Positions 54,201-60,699 of a stretch of 64,000 nt of DNA are shown here, piece by piece. The translations under genes were made by a program, and so were the position numbers. The notes beneath the pieces are model-generated. The model did not search any database. It saw nothing but the letters and a program-made list of their open reading frames with translations, and was not told the origin of the DNA. This stretch comes from Formicarius rufipectus (lineage: Eukaryota > Chordata > Aves > Passeriformes > Formicariidae): NCBI GenBank assembly GCA_013399695.1, contig VXAU01006136.1, forward strand, positions 124,001 through 188,000, read 5' to 3'. Position 1 is the first letter of the stretch, and each line of letters opens with the position of its first letter.

Positions 54201-54679
54201 TCCAAATTATGTTTTGTATTCTTTTCTTCATGCAAGTTGTCTTTATTGCTAACAAGCACTCCATTTTCTACCTCACAACCTACTGCAGTATCAGTAGCTT
54301 TATGTTGCTCAGGAGTAATACTTTCTGGAGACAGTGTTGGAGGTTTGGGTTCTGTGTCATTAACTACATGTCCCACCCTACTTTCAGGGCTTTTGGCCTC
54401 ATTAATTTCATCAGAAGTTGTTCGTTCTTCTTCAGAGTTAACACACAAGTCAACTATACCATTAACTTCTTTCTTGTCCTCCATACAGTCTGTATTGCTT
54501 AAAGGGGAATTTAAATCAGAATCTCCATTCTCATGTTTTCCATTTACCAGTTTCACTTCTGTTGTCTTCAACAGCTCCTCTTTAACCTTATAGACAGCTT
54601 CAAGTTGTTGCCGATCACTTACTCTCATTGTTTTTCGTGCTTTAAAGACTTTTTTCTGAGGTTCCTCTGTGCCCTCCAT
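11823..54679 (-). CDS. ATF7IP: ATF7IP: SETDB1 cofactor, 14 coding exons, 1106 aa (joined span)
   Basis: ATF7IP (MCAF1/AM) binds SETDB1, protects it and retains it in the nucleus, and links it to MBD1 and SUMO-modified chromatin proteins for H3K9me3 silencing. Fourteen coding exons were read on the - strand: 53641-54679, 46715-46804, 43889-44034, 42640-42777, 41486-41551, 40903-40976, 40335-40423, 38407-39045, 36812-36879, 22248-22326, 17233-17406, 16115-16306, 13660-13769 and 11823-12239. Every junction has GT/AG and matching phase, and the total is 3321 nt including the stop. The protein has an acidic N-terminus with the conserved FKARKTMRVSDRQQLEAVYK start, a basic NLS near residues 380-386, a coiled-coil region near 410-495, a Ser/Thr/Pro-rich middle, a SUMO-interacting motif at 795-799 and an FN3 domain near 1000-1100. 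It is shorter than the roughly 1270-residue human protein, mainly in the N-terminal acidic part. No frameshift is seen. Confidence 0.93.
12240..13659 (-). other. ATF7IP intron 13
   Basis: A 1.4 kb intron with nothing recognisable beyond its splice sites. Confidence 0.8.
13660..13769 (-). CDS. ATF7IP: ATF7IP coding exon 13
   Basis: This 110-nt exon lies between acceptor TTACAG and donor GCT|GTAAGT. It encodes VRMPQTTYVVNNGLTLG and LTVHHRPPQ, matching the human block VPQTTTYVVNNGLTLG. Its start in phase 1 and end in phase 0 agree with its neighbours. It had to be found by similarity because no long reading frame covers it. Confidence 0.93.
13770..16114 (-). other. ATF7IP intron 12
   Basis: A 2.3 kb intron. 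It contains a degraded antisense CR1 piece at about 14930-15160. Nothing else is recognisable. Confidence 0.75.
14930..15160 (-). repeat. Degraded CR1 fragment
   Basis: The text around 14940-15000 (gttcaggtttgaaaggaact, then ccagagacgatctggcccaa) is the diverged reverse complement of the CR1 3' region. Confidence 0.6.
16115..16306 (-). CDS. ATF7IP: ATF7IP coding exon 12
   Basis: This 192-nt exon lies between acceptor TTTTTCAG and donor GGAG|GTAGGG. It encodes TTVSVTHRPVTQ, PANHQVVYTTIPAP and LRPVNPQAG, corresponding to the Pro/Thr-rich segment before the FN3 domain in human ATF7IP. It runs from phase 1 to phase 1. Confidence 0.95.
16307..17232 (-). other. ATF7IP intron 11
   Basis: A 0.9 kb AT-rich intron with nothing recognisable. 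Confidence 0.8.
17233..17406 (-). CDS. ATF7IP: ATF7IP coding exon 11
   Basis: This 174-nt exon lies between acceptor AAGCAG and donor ACAG|GTAACC. It encodes KQNQTPVTG, SSRPLQPNLPPLQP and GVPTSGPSQTAAHVLPT, aligning to the human block with SRPLQP and SGVPTSGPSQTTIHLLPT. It is rich in Pro and Gln and likely disordered. Confidence 0.95.
18491..18610 (-). repeat. CR1 3' end fragment
   Basis: The string attacagaatcacagaatca, followed by a degenerate 'aaggttggaa...gatcatctagtccaacc' block, is the standard antisense CR1 3' end. Confidence 0.85.
20515..21005 (-). repeat. CR1 fragment, antisense
   Basis: About 490 bases of diverged antisense CR1. Landmarks include gtggccatgtagtccaattt near 20539 and the block near 20950-21000 reading gggagccaaaactggacacc and then cagctgtagtcccaccagtg. 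Confidence 0.75.
21188..21320 (+). repeat. CR1 3' end, sense
   Basis: Contains gttcaaggccaggttggatg, agcaacctggtctagtggaa and a diagnostic 3' terminus ggtcccttccaatccaaacc followed by attctatg. It is one of the better-preserved CR1 tails here. Confidence 0.9.
22248..22326 (-). CDS. ATF7IP: ATF7IP coding exon 10 (SUMO-interacting motif)
   Basis: This 79-nt exon lies between acceptor CTTTCAG and donor CAAA|GTAGGT. It encodes residues 784-809, including VIDLTLDEEDD at 795-805. Hydrophobic VIDLT followed by acidic residues is the SUMO-interacting motif of ATF7IP, through which it reads SUMO-modified partners such as MBD1. It starts in phase 0, matching exon 9. It would be skipped in the chimeric transcript proposed for 33929-35458. 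Confidence 0.95.
33929..35458 (-). CDS. Crypton-type tyrosine recombinase (DUF3504-like) ORF; candidate alternative terminal exon of ATF7IP
   Basis: An intact frame of 509 residues follows the acceptor CACTTCACAG and ends in TAA at 33929-33931. Numbering from the acceptor, residues about 40-70 are acidic (GLEEEEEDAK). Residues about 75-190 form an N-terminal SAM-like core-binding region (SYKSMRAGLNRHL, KDKEFASAN). Residues about 200-385 form the recombinase catalytic domain. The catalytic set is R222 (KRGRE), H344-x-x-R347 (NHSLR), H370 (TGHRSES) and Y379 (RHYWG). R347 to H370 is 23 residues and H370 to Y379 is 9, as in Cre. A Ser/Pro/Val-rich tail ends in VIKQEP, a SUMO-acceptor-like site. 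The family is known from Crypton DNA transposons and host genes such as ZMYM2/3/4, QRICH1, KCTD1 and KIAA1958. The frame lies in intron 9 of ATF7IP in the same sense. Splicing from exon 9 (phase 0) is in frame. Alternatively it could be a free-standing gene starting at the ATG at 35413 (494 aa). Product identity is firm; the splice fusion is inferred. Confidence 0.85.
   Translation of the reverse strand, partial: LSDQKVVGCVPYTCGMFDGTTLINCFEKQLKQEETSSENKEAIEAAQTNFNFPEDVLFGLEEEEEDAKSIKNTHKQTGWAANLLKQWLAKNGKDPNFELVPVSELNDILREFYYTIRNHDGNTYSVASYKSMRAGLNRHLKMPPYNRQICLMKDKEFASANMVFVSVLKMLRMQGKDETHHHPPIAAEDLRKIKQSGVLGLHSPLALVNKVWFDLQLHFAKRGREILRDLAPDAFVVEKDKNGRRYAMFRYPGKGKNGEDPHKMGKMYDMPGDPNCPVFSLELYLSKLPPEPPAFYLHPLKLTSEQMQEQPVWYKREPMGVNYLGTMMPRISVAARLSQRYTNHSLRTTTIQLLCEAGLGPREIMAVTGHRSESAIRHYWGSAEVCYRAWSDIMENNAPSYLYSKIPNEVIKESLSGASTSSVKHVVLKQNKILFPAKSVVPPSTNSVALVPKGYPALNCKSPILLNHSSSKVFIPKNVTSGNLTAGPLQGCCNKPVFIKRVIKQEPMT
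35459..35486 (-). promoter_or_regulatory. Splice acceptor of the Crypton-type exon
   Basis: On the - strand a C/T-rich run ends TTACCCCACACTTCACAG just before codon CTC at 35458. The open frame reaches only about 12 codons further upstream before a TAA, as expected if the exon starts here. A second AG seven bases downstream (CTCTCAG) would start the exon at 35451. No RNA evidence is available. Confidence 0.5.
36812..36879 (-). CDS. ATF7IP: ATF7IP coding exon 9
   Basis: A 68-nt micro-exon between acceptor CCCCCCAG and donor CAG|GTAGGC. It encodes ENQTSRPPIETAANK and ends EATTQ, aligning to human ENQTNKTIDASVSKK and DSTSQ. It converts phase 1 to phase 0. That phase change means a transcript reaching the Crypton-type exon through acceptor 35458 needs this exon. 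Confidence 0.92.
36880..38406 (-). other. ATF7IP intron 8
   Basis: A 1.5 kb AT-rich intron; a poly-A run occurs near 37210. Nothing else is recognisable. Confidence 0.8.
38407..39045 (-). CDS. ATF7IP: ATF7IP coding exon 8 (large Ser/Thr/Pro-rich exon)
   Basis: This 639-nt exon lies between acceptor GTGTAG and donor ATTG|GTAAGT. It encodes residues 548-760, with LPVILHVPVAVSSQPQLLQ, NVEFISVQ, GTTLAVQAV, TRTSLPTVG and QMKIPLSAFS. All are strongly conserved blocks in human ATF7IP. The region is low complexity and probably disordered. The open frame runs past both splice sites, so the raw reading frame is longer than the exon. Confidence 0.97.
39046..40334 (-). other. ATF7IP intron 7
   Basis: A 1.3 kb intron with a sense-strand CR1 3' fragment at about 39135-39316. 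Confidence 0.8.
39135..39316 (+). repeat. CR1 3' end fragment
   Basis: Contains gtcactggaactggttgtcc and a degenerate tail reading 'ggttagactagatgatcttt' then aaaggtccctttcaaacaaa, characteristic of CR1. Confidence 0.85.
40335..40423 (-). CDS. ATF7IP: ATF7IP coding exon 7
   Basis: This 89-nt exon lies between acceptor ACCATAG and donor GCAG|GTAAGA. It encodes NAGTVRQMLESKRNV and FQAPVSA, matching human NAGTVRQMLESKRNV. It runs from phase 2 to phase 1. Confidence 0.95.
40424..40902 (-). other. ATF7IP intron 6
   Basis: A 0.48 kb intron; nothing recognisable. Confidence 0.8.
40903..40976 (-). CDS. ATF7IP: ATF7IP coding exon 6
   Basis: This 74-nt exon lies between acceptor GTGTAG and donor ACCG|GTAAGC. 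It encodes NSANTPASPGKAAVD and ATYR, aligning to human NPPVSPGKTVND and MSYR. It runs from phase 0 to phase 2. Confidence 0.92.
40977..41485 (-). other. ATF7IP intron 5
   Basis: A 0.5 kb intron; nothing recognisable. Confidence 0.8.
41486..41551 (-). CDS. ATF7IP: ATF7IP coding exon 5 (coiled coil)
   Basis: This 66-nt exon lies between acceptor CATTTAG and donor GGAA|GTAAGA. It encodes AKISRLTKRFGAAKEDLKK plus RQE, matching human AKIARLTKRFEAAKEDLKK. It is part of the helical segment expected to contact SETDB1. Confidence 0.95.
41552..42639 (-). other. ATF7IP intron 4
   Basis: A 1.1 kb intron; nothing recognisable. Confidence 0.8.
42640..42777 (-). CDS. ATF7IP: ATF7IP coding exon 4 (coiled coil)
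   Basis: This 138-nt exon lies between acceptor TTTACAG and donor ACAG|GTGAGT. It encodes VIQRLLEEKLTTLQC, VFDKTLAELKTRIEKVEC and YKTVFTALQ. It closely matches the human helical region VIQWLLEEKLCALQC and VFDKTLAELKTRVEKIEC. Phase is 0 at both ends. Confidence 0.97.
42778..43888 (-). other. ATF7IP intron 3
   Basis: A 1.1 kb intron; nothing recognisable. Confidence 0.8.
43889..44034 (-). CDS. ATF7IP: ATF7IP coding exon 3 (nuclear localisation signal)
   Basis: This 146-nt exon lies between acceptor TTTCAG and donor AAAG|GTAGAT. It encodes SEASKRKRSKSED, HRRYMGEDYEAELQVKITA and QKLQK. The KRKR cluster at 381-384 is the probable nuclear localisation signal, which matters because ATF7IP is known to keep SETDB1 in the nucleus. 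Confidence 0.96.
44770..46680 (+). repeat. CR1 copy interrupted by a later insertion
   Basis: The left part (44770-44900) shows gatggggaatagtcagaatg, gatttatcaaagggaaatca and tcagcctgat, the CR1 reverse-transcriptase coding region. The right part resumes at about 45620 with ggtggatgagggcagagcag and runs to the 3' end near 46680 (ggcattggactagacaatca, then ccaaaggtcccatccaatgc). The 45.0-45.6 kb interval is unrelated to CR1, so the copy was split by an insertion. Confidence 0.75.
45064..45615 (+). mobile_element. Unclassified LTR-like insertion nested in CR1
   Basis: About 550 bases unlike their CR1 surroundings. The segment can be read as starting TGTCTTAG and ending CTAGCA, with an AATAAA about 25 bases before the end (near 45588), the layout of a solo LTR. 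At 45284-45295 it contains gggattcgaacc, the exact complement of the tRNA T-arm/B-box consensus. I could not place it in a named family, and the boundaries are approximate. Confidence 0.45.
46715..46804 (-). CDS. ATF7IP: ATF7IP coding exon 2 (Glu-rich)
   Basis: This 90-nt exon lies between acceptor TTATAG and donor AAAA|GTACGT. It encodes EEVEEERRKESEEGKGEEE and KQVEK, a highly charged segment aligning to the acidic human stretch around KPEEEEQVIHEDDERPSEK. It runs from phase 1 to phase 1. On the + strand it looks like a pyrimidine-rich tract. Confidence 0.9.
48905..49625 (+). repeat. CR1 fragment
   Basis: Diverged CR1 3' half. Landmarks are gtcctgcacctgggaaggga near 48977, agagactgctgaggggctgg and aacaggttgcccagagaggt near 49473. 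Confidence 0.85.
50095..50875 (+). repeat. CR1 fragment
   Basis: A second CR1 copy with tcctgcacatgggaaagaat, acaggctgggggctgactgg and ctggagcaaatggacacaag. It ends near ggaggttggaataaaaacca. Confidence 0.75.
51030..51720 (-). repeat. Very old antisense CR1-like relic
   Basis: Scattered similarity to the antisense of a CR1 reverse-transcriptase region common in reptiles and birds, for example around 51548-51600 (gaggtttaataatgtatgac, then tcattacaaaaacctgtgac). It is highly decayed and I am not certain. Confidence 0.35.
53641..54679 (-). CDS. ATF7IP: ATF7IP coding exon 1 (start codon, acidic N-terminus)
   Basis: The start ATG is at 54677-54679, chosen because MEGTEEPQKKVFKARKTMRV matches human ATF7IP (MDSLEEPQKKVFKARKTMRV). 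The frame stays open six codons upstream, but an acceptor TTTAAAG|GTCAAG lies just before the ATG. The exon encodes residues 1-346 and ends CCAG|GTAAGA. Conserved blocks near the end include NTDSMETDDIIPILEKLAP and KQESSESLPKEAFLVLSDE. The repeated Ser-Gly-Asp-Pro-type expansion of mammals is absent. Confidence 0.96.
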
Positions 54680-56119
54680 CTTGACCTTTAAAAACAAGGT
54701 TCAGAAAGAATTGTGAAGGAAAACATTTATCATCATTATCTCAATGCTGCCACTGTAGCATTTAGTACATTCTAAAGTAAACCAGTTTAACTGTATCAAC
54801 AAAAACAAAGAAATACCTGTCAACACAATTAGATTTTACTTGACCTTACAAAAAGTGAATACAAGTTTCTACATATGTTGGACAAACACTTGTATACAAG
54901 ATCACAGAGATCACACTGCAACATTGGTAGTAATATTCTGACTACACATTTTATAGGAGTTGTCTCAGTGTTCTGTTACAAAAAGACACTATTAAGACAA
55001 GAGTCAGCAGCCATTCTTCTCATAAAAATGTAAAAATAAACGCAAACTGATAGACGAAGAATATTTCTTTCTAAAAATATGTAATTTCATGTGTTGCAAA
55101 TAGAAGTAACAACTTGGGTAAACCACAAGATTTTTATATCAAGTCACTTTTAAGAAAACTTCATTATATAGAACATTTCTGAATGCATCATTAAGGTATT
55201 TTTTCTGTTTAGTAAAATGGACCTTCATTCTTCACAATGGTTAACAGAACTTGGATTTTTAGAGCACTTTCATTCAATTTGGAATAATATTTTACTACTT
55301 GTGGCCATAAAAATGCAGGTGTTGTAGCACCTTGTAGAAAAAAATCTCCTCTTTCAAGGAAAACTGGTGTTTTTGTTTTCTATGTAATTACATTAATTTT
55401 ATCCACTCAACTATACAAAAAAGAACATTTATAAAAAAATAAAGAAAAACAATGTTAGAAAATTTTCTGTATCAAATTAATAAATGGAGTTAAATCCAGC
55501 ATTATCTAGGAAGTCATAATGATTTTGTTGAAATACAAAAATTTCCATTAAACAAAACAAATCCATAGGGATTTTTAAATATATTGTTCCCCATGTGGTC
55601 TTGCTTTAGGGCCTGTTTTAAAAGATTATATATGACAATGTTCTGAAGCAAAAAGCAATTAAGGAAGTTGTTATATCCTAAATGTAACTCAACAACTAAG
55701 ATCCTGAATCAGCTGATGCTAACCAATTTAGCTCTACTGAAGCTACAAACCATCAGAAGCTATTTCCTGTCTAGCATACAGCTTTTATTAAGTTTCTAAA
55801 AAACATGTAAAATTAACTTGGGTAACAGTAACTAATTAGAGCAGTAGGAAAGGAGAAAATAAATCAGGCTGTTACCTCTATATGAATTTTTTCCCAAGCA
55901 CCAGATGGGCAATGTTTATAACTTAATACAGTAAAATTATTAGACAAAGGATGCATTTTAAGTATCTAGTATTAATCATTTTGCATTATTCCCCAATCCA
56001 CTTTCATTCACAGAGCTGAGAAATTAATTCATAAACTGCATTTTGTCTTGTCTGGTGAGATATAAGTTATTTTTATATTTTCTTTTATCATTGAAGTAGG
56101 ATTATTGCAAACACTAGCT

Positions 56120-56275
56120 CTAATCGATGGGTCTGTGTAACCACAAGTTCAAGAGTGTTTGGACAACCTTCTTGGGCACATGGAGTGACGGATGGGGTTG
56201 TCATGTGCAGGGTCAGGAGTTGGCCTCAATCCTTGTTAGTCCCTTCCAACTCAGGATATTCTACAGCTCTACAAA
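56120..56275 (+). repeat. CR1 3' fragment
   Basis: Contains gagtgtttggacaaccttct and the tail ttagtcccttccaactcagg followed by atattctac. Confidence 0.85.
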
Positions 56276-56369
56276 CCAAGTCACAAAATTTAAAAAACAG
56301 ATTTCACAGCCTCTAAATGACAATTTGGTTCCACCCCATTTTGTAACCAACCTTGCCTAAAAGTTTTAT

Positions 56370-56520
56370 TTAGGCAGTCCTAAGACTGCCCTTAAGCCTT
56401 CTCTTCAGGAGATTAAAGTTGTCAAGCTCCCTCAGCATCTCACTGGAGGTCACATGCTTAAGCTCCTATCATTTTAATCTGCTGGATCTTTTCTCATTTA
56501 TTTGGAACAGTTTGCTTGTG
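56370..56520 (-). repeat. Antisense CR1 fragment
   Basis: Contains gccttctcttcaggagatta and gctccctcagcatctcactg, the antisense of a well-known CR1 3' region. It lies close to two other CR1 pieces. Confidence 0.7.
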
Positions 56521-56849
56521 AAGAAAATTATTTAACATTTATCCCCAACTGTTATATTCTACATTGTGAAACAGGAATATACATTCCAAGGTAGAATATG
56601 AATTAAACTACTATGACAAACTCTAAATCCCGCAATCATGACCCATGATAAGGCCTCTTCTACACTTAGTTAACGTGACCTGACAAAAACAGGGACAAAG
56701 CAGAAGACAATTTCTGCACTCCTATTAACTCAACATTGAGCTTTCCTTCCAGTTTATTTCAGTTCTTTTCTGCAAGACAATCTGGAATCCTTGGATTTGA
56801 ATTACTAATAGTACTTAAGTAACACTTTGACTCACACATTCAGGAACAG

Positions 56850-57085
56850 CTCACAGAATCACAGAATATACTGAGTTGGAAGTGACCCACAAGGCTCACT
56901 GAGTCCAACTCTTAGACCTTCACAGGACCATCTCCAAGAGCGCCCAAGAGTATTGTCCAAACGCTTCTTGAACTCTGACAGTCTTGGTGCTGCAGCCACT
57001 TCCCTGTTCCAGTGCCCAACCAACTCTCAGGGTGAAGAACATTTTTCTAACCTCTGACCTAAATCTCTTGACAAAGATCAACTCT
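56850..57085 (-). repeat. Antisense CR1 3' end
   Basis: Starts with cacagaatcacagaatatac and continues through gtccaactcttagaccttca, accatctccaagagcgccca and cttggtgctgcagccacttc. It is a fairly complete antisense CR1 3' end. Confidence 0.9.
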
Positions 57086-57639
57086 ATTTATAGACTCACA
57101 ATAATACCATTAAGACATACATTTTTGACAGCCTGAACTAGATTTTCTGAACCAAACTGTCTACTATTACATTGCCACTACTGGGACAAAAATATAACGC
57201 CTAAAGAAAAACTGAACTGAAACATCAGTTTACGAGTTTTTAGAAGACACTCTCATCACACAGCCATTTTCAGTCAGATGAAATATGAACTCCAGGTGAG
57301 CAGTTTATGCCTTTCCAGAGCTGTCCACATGTTAAATACACTTTCCCTATGTCCCATCAGAGAAAAACACATTTAACACAGGAATTCTAGACCTGAAGTT
57401 ACAAGAAGCATGTAAAAACCTCCAGTATTTCAGAAGTGAATGTGCAGTTTTTGAAAGCACATCCCTTCCTTCTTCCCAAGAACTCAGATTACAAGGAACA
57501 TTTTTTCACATCATTAAAAAAGCATGTTTCAGACTGTCACGTAATAGAACACAATCATACTCATGTTCCATGCATATAATGCCCTACAACCAATATGCAT
57601 GATGTTACAGATTTTCATCTCACAGAGCCAATTTGAAAA

Positions 57640-57725
57640 AAACAAGAAACAAAACCAAAAACAAACAAACCAAAACCAAAAAACAAACCAACCAACCAAC
57701 CAACCAACAAAACAAAACAAACCAG
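57640..57725. repeat. A/C-rich simple repeat
   Basis: Degenerate (AAAAC)n passing into (AACC)n, with five tandem ccaa units near 57685-57706. Reading frames here are artefacts of low complexity. Confidence 0.9.
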
Positions 57726-59576
57726 AAAATTCCAGACTTGGCTAACCTTGAATAATTCTAAGGCTCCTAACAAATGGCCCATGAGTAAGAGTCTTCTGTT
57801 AGCCCAATGCAAGAACAGAGGGCCTTTGCATCAAAATTTTAACAGGCGAGCAGTTTGATCTTCCACACTACAATGCTGTCTTTAACAGTCACTACAAGAA
57901 TTTACAAAATATACTACAAAATTCACAATCTTACTTTTCCTGTGACAAAATACAAACAGATTAAAAGAACATTTAGAGACAACTTAAAATCAAATTCATA
58001 AATGCATCACTTGAGCAATTATAAAATAGAGTTTAAAAGAAATTAGTATTTTTGTTCTAGTTTCCTTAATCATCAAAGCAATTTTTCAATTTTAACATAA
58101 AATAACAGTAAATACAGAGAAAATAAGATTTCATTTTAAACTAGCCAGGAATAGCAGCTTTAAAAAAAAAAAAAACCAAACATGAGAATACCTTTATATT
58201 GATGCATCCTTACTTTTTTCTTTAAAAAATACTGAAACATCTGAAATTTCTAATGTTCAAAACTATGTTTACTTTTTATCTGAGAATAGTATCCAAAACC
58301 AAATTAAAAACAAAGCTCTTATACAGTTCTAGAAAGAACCGGCAAGAAAAACAGGCTTCTCAAAATTCCATTGTTAGATGTTTATTTGCGTAACTCATGC
58401 ATATTTTCTGCTCGATCTCATGGCCTTTTACAACCAAAGAGTATTCAATAAAGGCTACCAAAGAATATTCAATAAAAGCTACCATGACCAAATCATAAGC
58501 ACAGATGAGATGAACCAGCATTTAGCGTTCACCTTTTAACAGCAGAATATCATGTAGCACAGCAGACCAGCCTTAAAGCATTTCCAGCCATACCCACAAG
58601 GGAGCACAGTGCAGCCAAGGAACAGATCTCATGTGAAAGCTGAGTAAAAGAAACAAATAATCGGTAACCAGTCCAGATAGGTTTGGTCACACCTGTGCAA
58701 ACCAATCAGGCACCACTTGATAAATACTGCCTTCCAACCTTTCTAAGGGGCAAGGAGGCAGCCCTTCAGAGCTCAACACCAGGGCAAAGCTACGTGAATT
58801 CAGTCCAGCACAAATAAAACACTTAAAATTACTAGTGTTCTAAGTGTACGCATTTTGATAGTCTCCCTTTATACTTAACAATTTAACACAAAGTTTAACT
58901 ATGCTTGCTAGGCATTCCCTCATCTGATGCTTGGGTGTTTTCTGGTTTTCCACTCATCATGTGACAAAGTCACAAGGAGGAAATGAATGGCCCCAGCACT
59001 AAGCCAACAGAGGGGCACCTACTATTTCAAGTAAAGGCATTTGTAGAGAACAGCACAAAATTGCTTCTGCATGTAGAGCTGCATTGTAAGGGTTAAATGC
59101 TGTAAGGCAGTAGGTTTTGGGACGATTTAGTTTGATTTTTTAAACACAATACTCAATTTTGTAAGACAAACACACATTGTCTACATTTCTTTAGATACGA
59201 AAATTACCTTTTTAATATTGAAAGTCATACACTTCAGCAGGTGAGACACAATCACCATTAGGCACCTCCCCCAAATACTTGGAAATTTCTCATGATGAAA
59301 AGTGTGCTAGATGGCACAAAGTGCTCCATGACTGCCAGTACAGCTAGACAGATGGGGACGTCTCCTCTCCAAGTCAATTAAAAAGTTTTCCCTCTGTAGA
59401 GAGATCGCAGCTCTCAAGCAACAAAAGAAGGCGTCAGATGCTCTGGATTAGCCTATGATCGTGTGCTCAGGTAAGCAGTTCATGAGCTGTTGGAAACGTT
59501 AAGCCAATCAGCAATGAGCTTGCCCGAATCCTGCCTAGTAACAGGCAGCAGACAAAGGGAAGGCCATGGAAACATT

Positions 59577-59592
59577 GGGGGGGGGGGGGGGG
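59577..59592 (+). repeat. Homopolymer of 16 G
   Basis: An uninterrupted G run followed by AGGG. It could form a quadruplex and is also prone to sequencing length error. Confidence 0.95.
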
Positions 59593-60359
59593 AGGGAAAA
59601 GCTGCAATCTAAACAATAATGTACAACGGTGTTTGCATAATACCATGGGTCTAGAACAGCATGGGCACAGGGATCCTGGCAAGTTCAGGGCTGGCCAAAA
59701 GTGCCACAACCATAAAACGTTTGCCAAAGCACAATTACATGGATGAAGTTCACTGATCAGGAACATCAGTACTCAAATGTGCAAACCTACTTAGAATGGA
59801 GCATAGTCAAATCAAGGAAAGTGAAGCAGCAAATGGTCATGAGTATTTTGTTCTAGATGGAGAGTCCCAGACAATGAAAGTGGTGAATAAAACCTACCTT
59901 TTAAGCTACGGTTCATAAAAAGCAGTTTTCAGTTGAAATCCTCCATATCAAAGTTGTCAGAAATTTAAAAACTATTTTTAGAGACAAAAAAAAAAAAAGT
60001 GCCATTTGTGATCTATTCTTACAGAACATGCGCTGAAATAATGCGCAAATAATTCATTTTTCTACCACTAATACAAATCTACTGATCTGATTGAATGGAA
60101 AACAAACCACCAGCCTCGTGAGCTCTACATACAACTACGCCTTTGTTTATAAAGGCAAGAAAAAGAACAGAGGCCATGATTATCACAGGTGCAAACAATA
60201 TCTCTTCTAGCACGCCAAAGGTGATTGGAATTTTCCACCCTTTTAGACTACATTTATGTTAATGTTGGCTGAAAGAAGCATGTACAGTTGTCTAAGAAAA
60301 AAAATTACACCACCATCCCGTCCTATTCCACCTAGTTGCACAGAGGACAAAAGGCGAAC

Positions 60360-60690
60360 GGCAAGCGCAGAGATGCCCATGAGATCCGTCGGCGGCGGTG
60401 GATGGCGCATCCGGCCCCGCGGGCCCTGCAGTGCCGCGGCCGCTCCCCCGGGGGCGCCCCGCCGCGGCTCCGCGGGGCAAGGGCGGCAGCCCCGCTGCCC
60501 ATTGGCTGCACGGTGCGGCCGCGCGCACCCAATCACGCGGGAGCTCCTCAAGTTCTGCCCAGCAACAGGACCCCGCGCGGCGCGCGCGAGCACGGCCGCG
60601 AGGGGGCGCCTTACACGAACGAGATTTTCCCAAACGGCCCGATGGAAAGAGAAGGGCTTTCCGTAAGAGATGGAGGGGCACAGCATCGCC
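60360..60690 (-). promoter_or_regulatory. ATF7IP: CpG island, candidate ATF7IP promoter and non-coding first exon
   Basis: A sharp switch from AT-rich to very GC/CpG-rich sequence (blocks such as gccgcggccgc and gcggcgcgcgcgag). CCAAT boxes occur on the - strand (attgg at 60501-60505) and the + strand (ccaat at 60529-60533). Position, 5.7 kb upstream of the first coding exon, fits the known ATF7IP layout with an untranslated first exon. Start site and exon 1 donor are not determinable here; CTAG|GTGGAA near 60334 is one possible donor. Bidirectional activity is possible. Confidence 0.6.
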
Positions 60691-60699
60691 GACCACGAG

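Larger units (their letters stand above)
54686..60300 (-). other. ATF7IP 5' intron (between coding exon 1 and presumed non-coding first exon)
   Basis: About 5.6 kb of AT-rich sequence. It holds CR1 pieces (about 56120-56275, 56370-56520 and 56850-57085), an A/C-rich simple repeat (about 57640-57725) and a 16-base G run at 59577-59592. I see no coding sequence. Confidence 0.6.

Noticed and set aside
53574..54593. Open frames of 122 and 200 codons on the + strand
   Set aside because: They lie antisense to ATF7IP coding exon 1, whose - strand translation matches a known protein over its whole length; the + frames are serine/phenylalanine-rich shadows.
57529..57812. Trp/Phe/Val-rich - strand frames resembling membrane proteins
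   Set aside because: They come from the A/C-rich simple repeat read in reverse.
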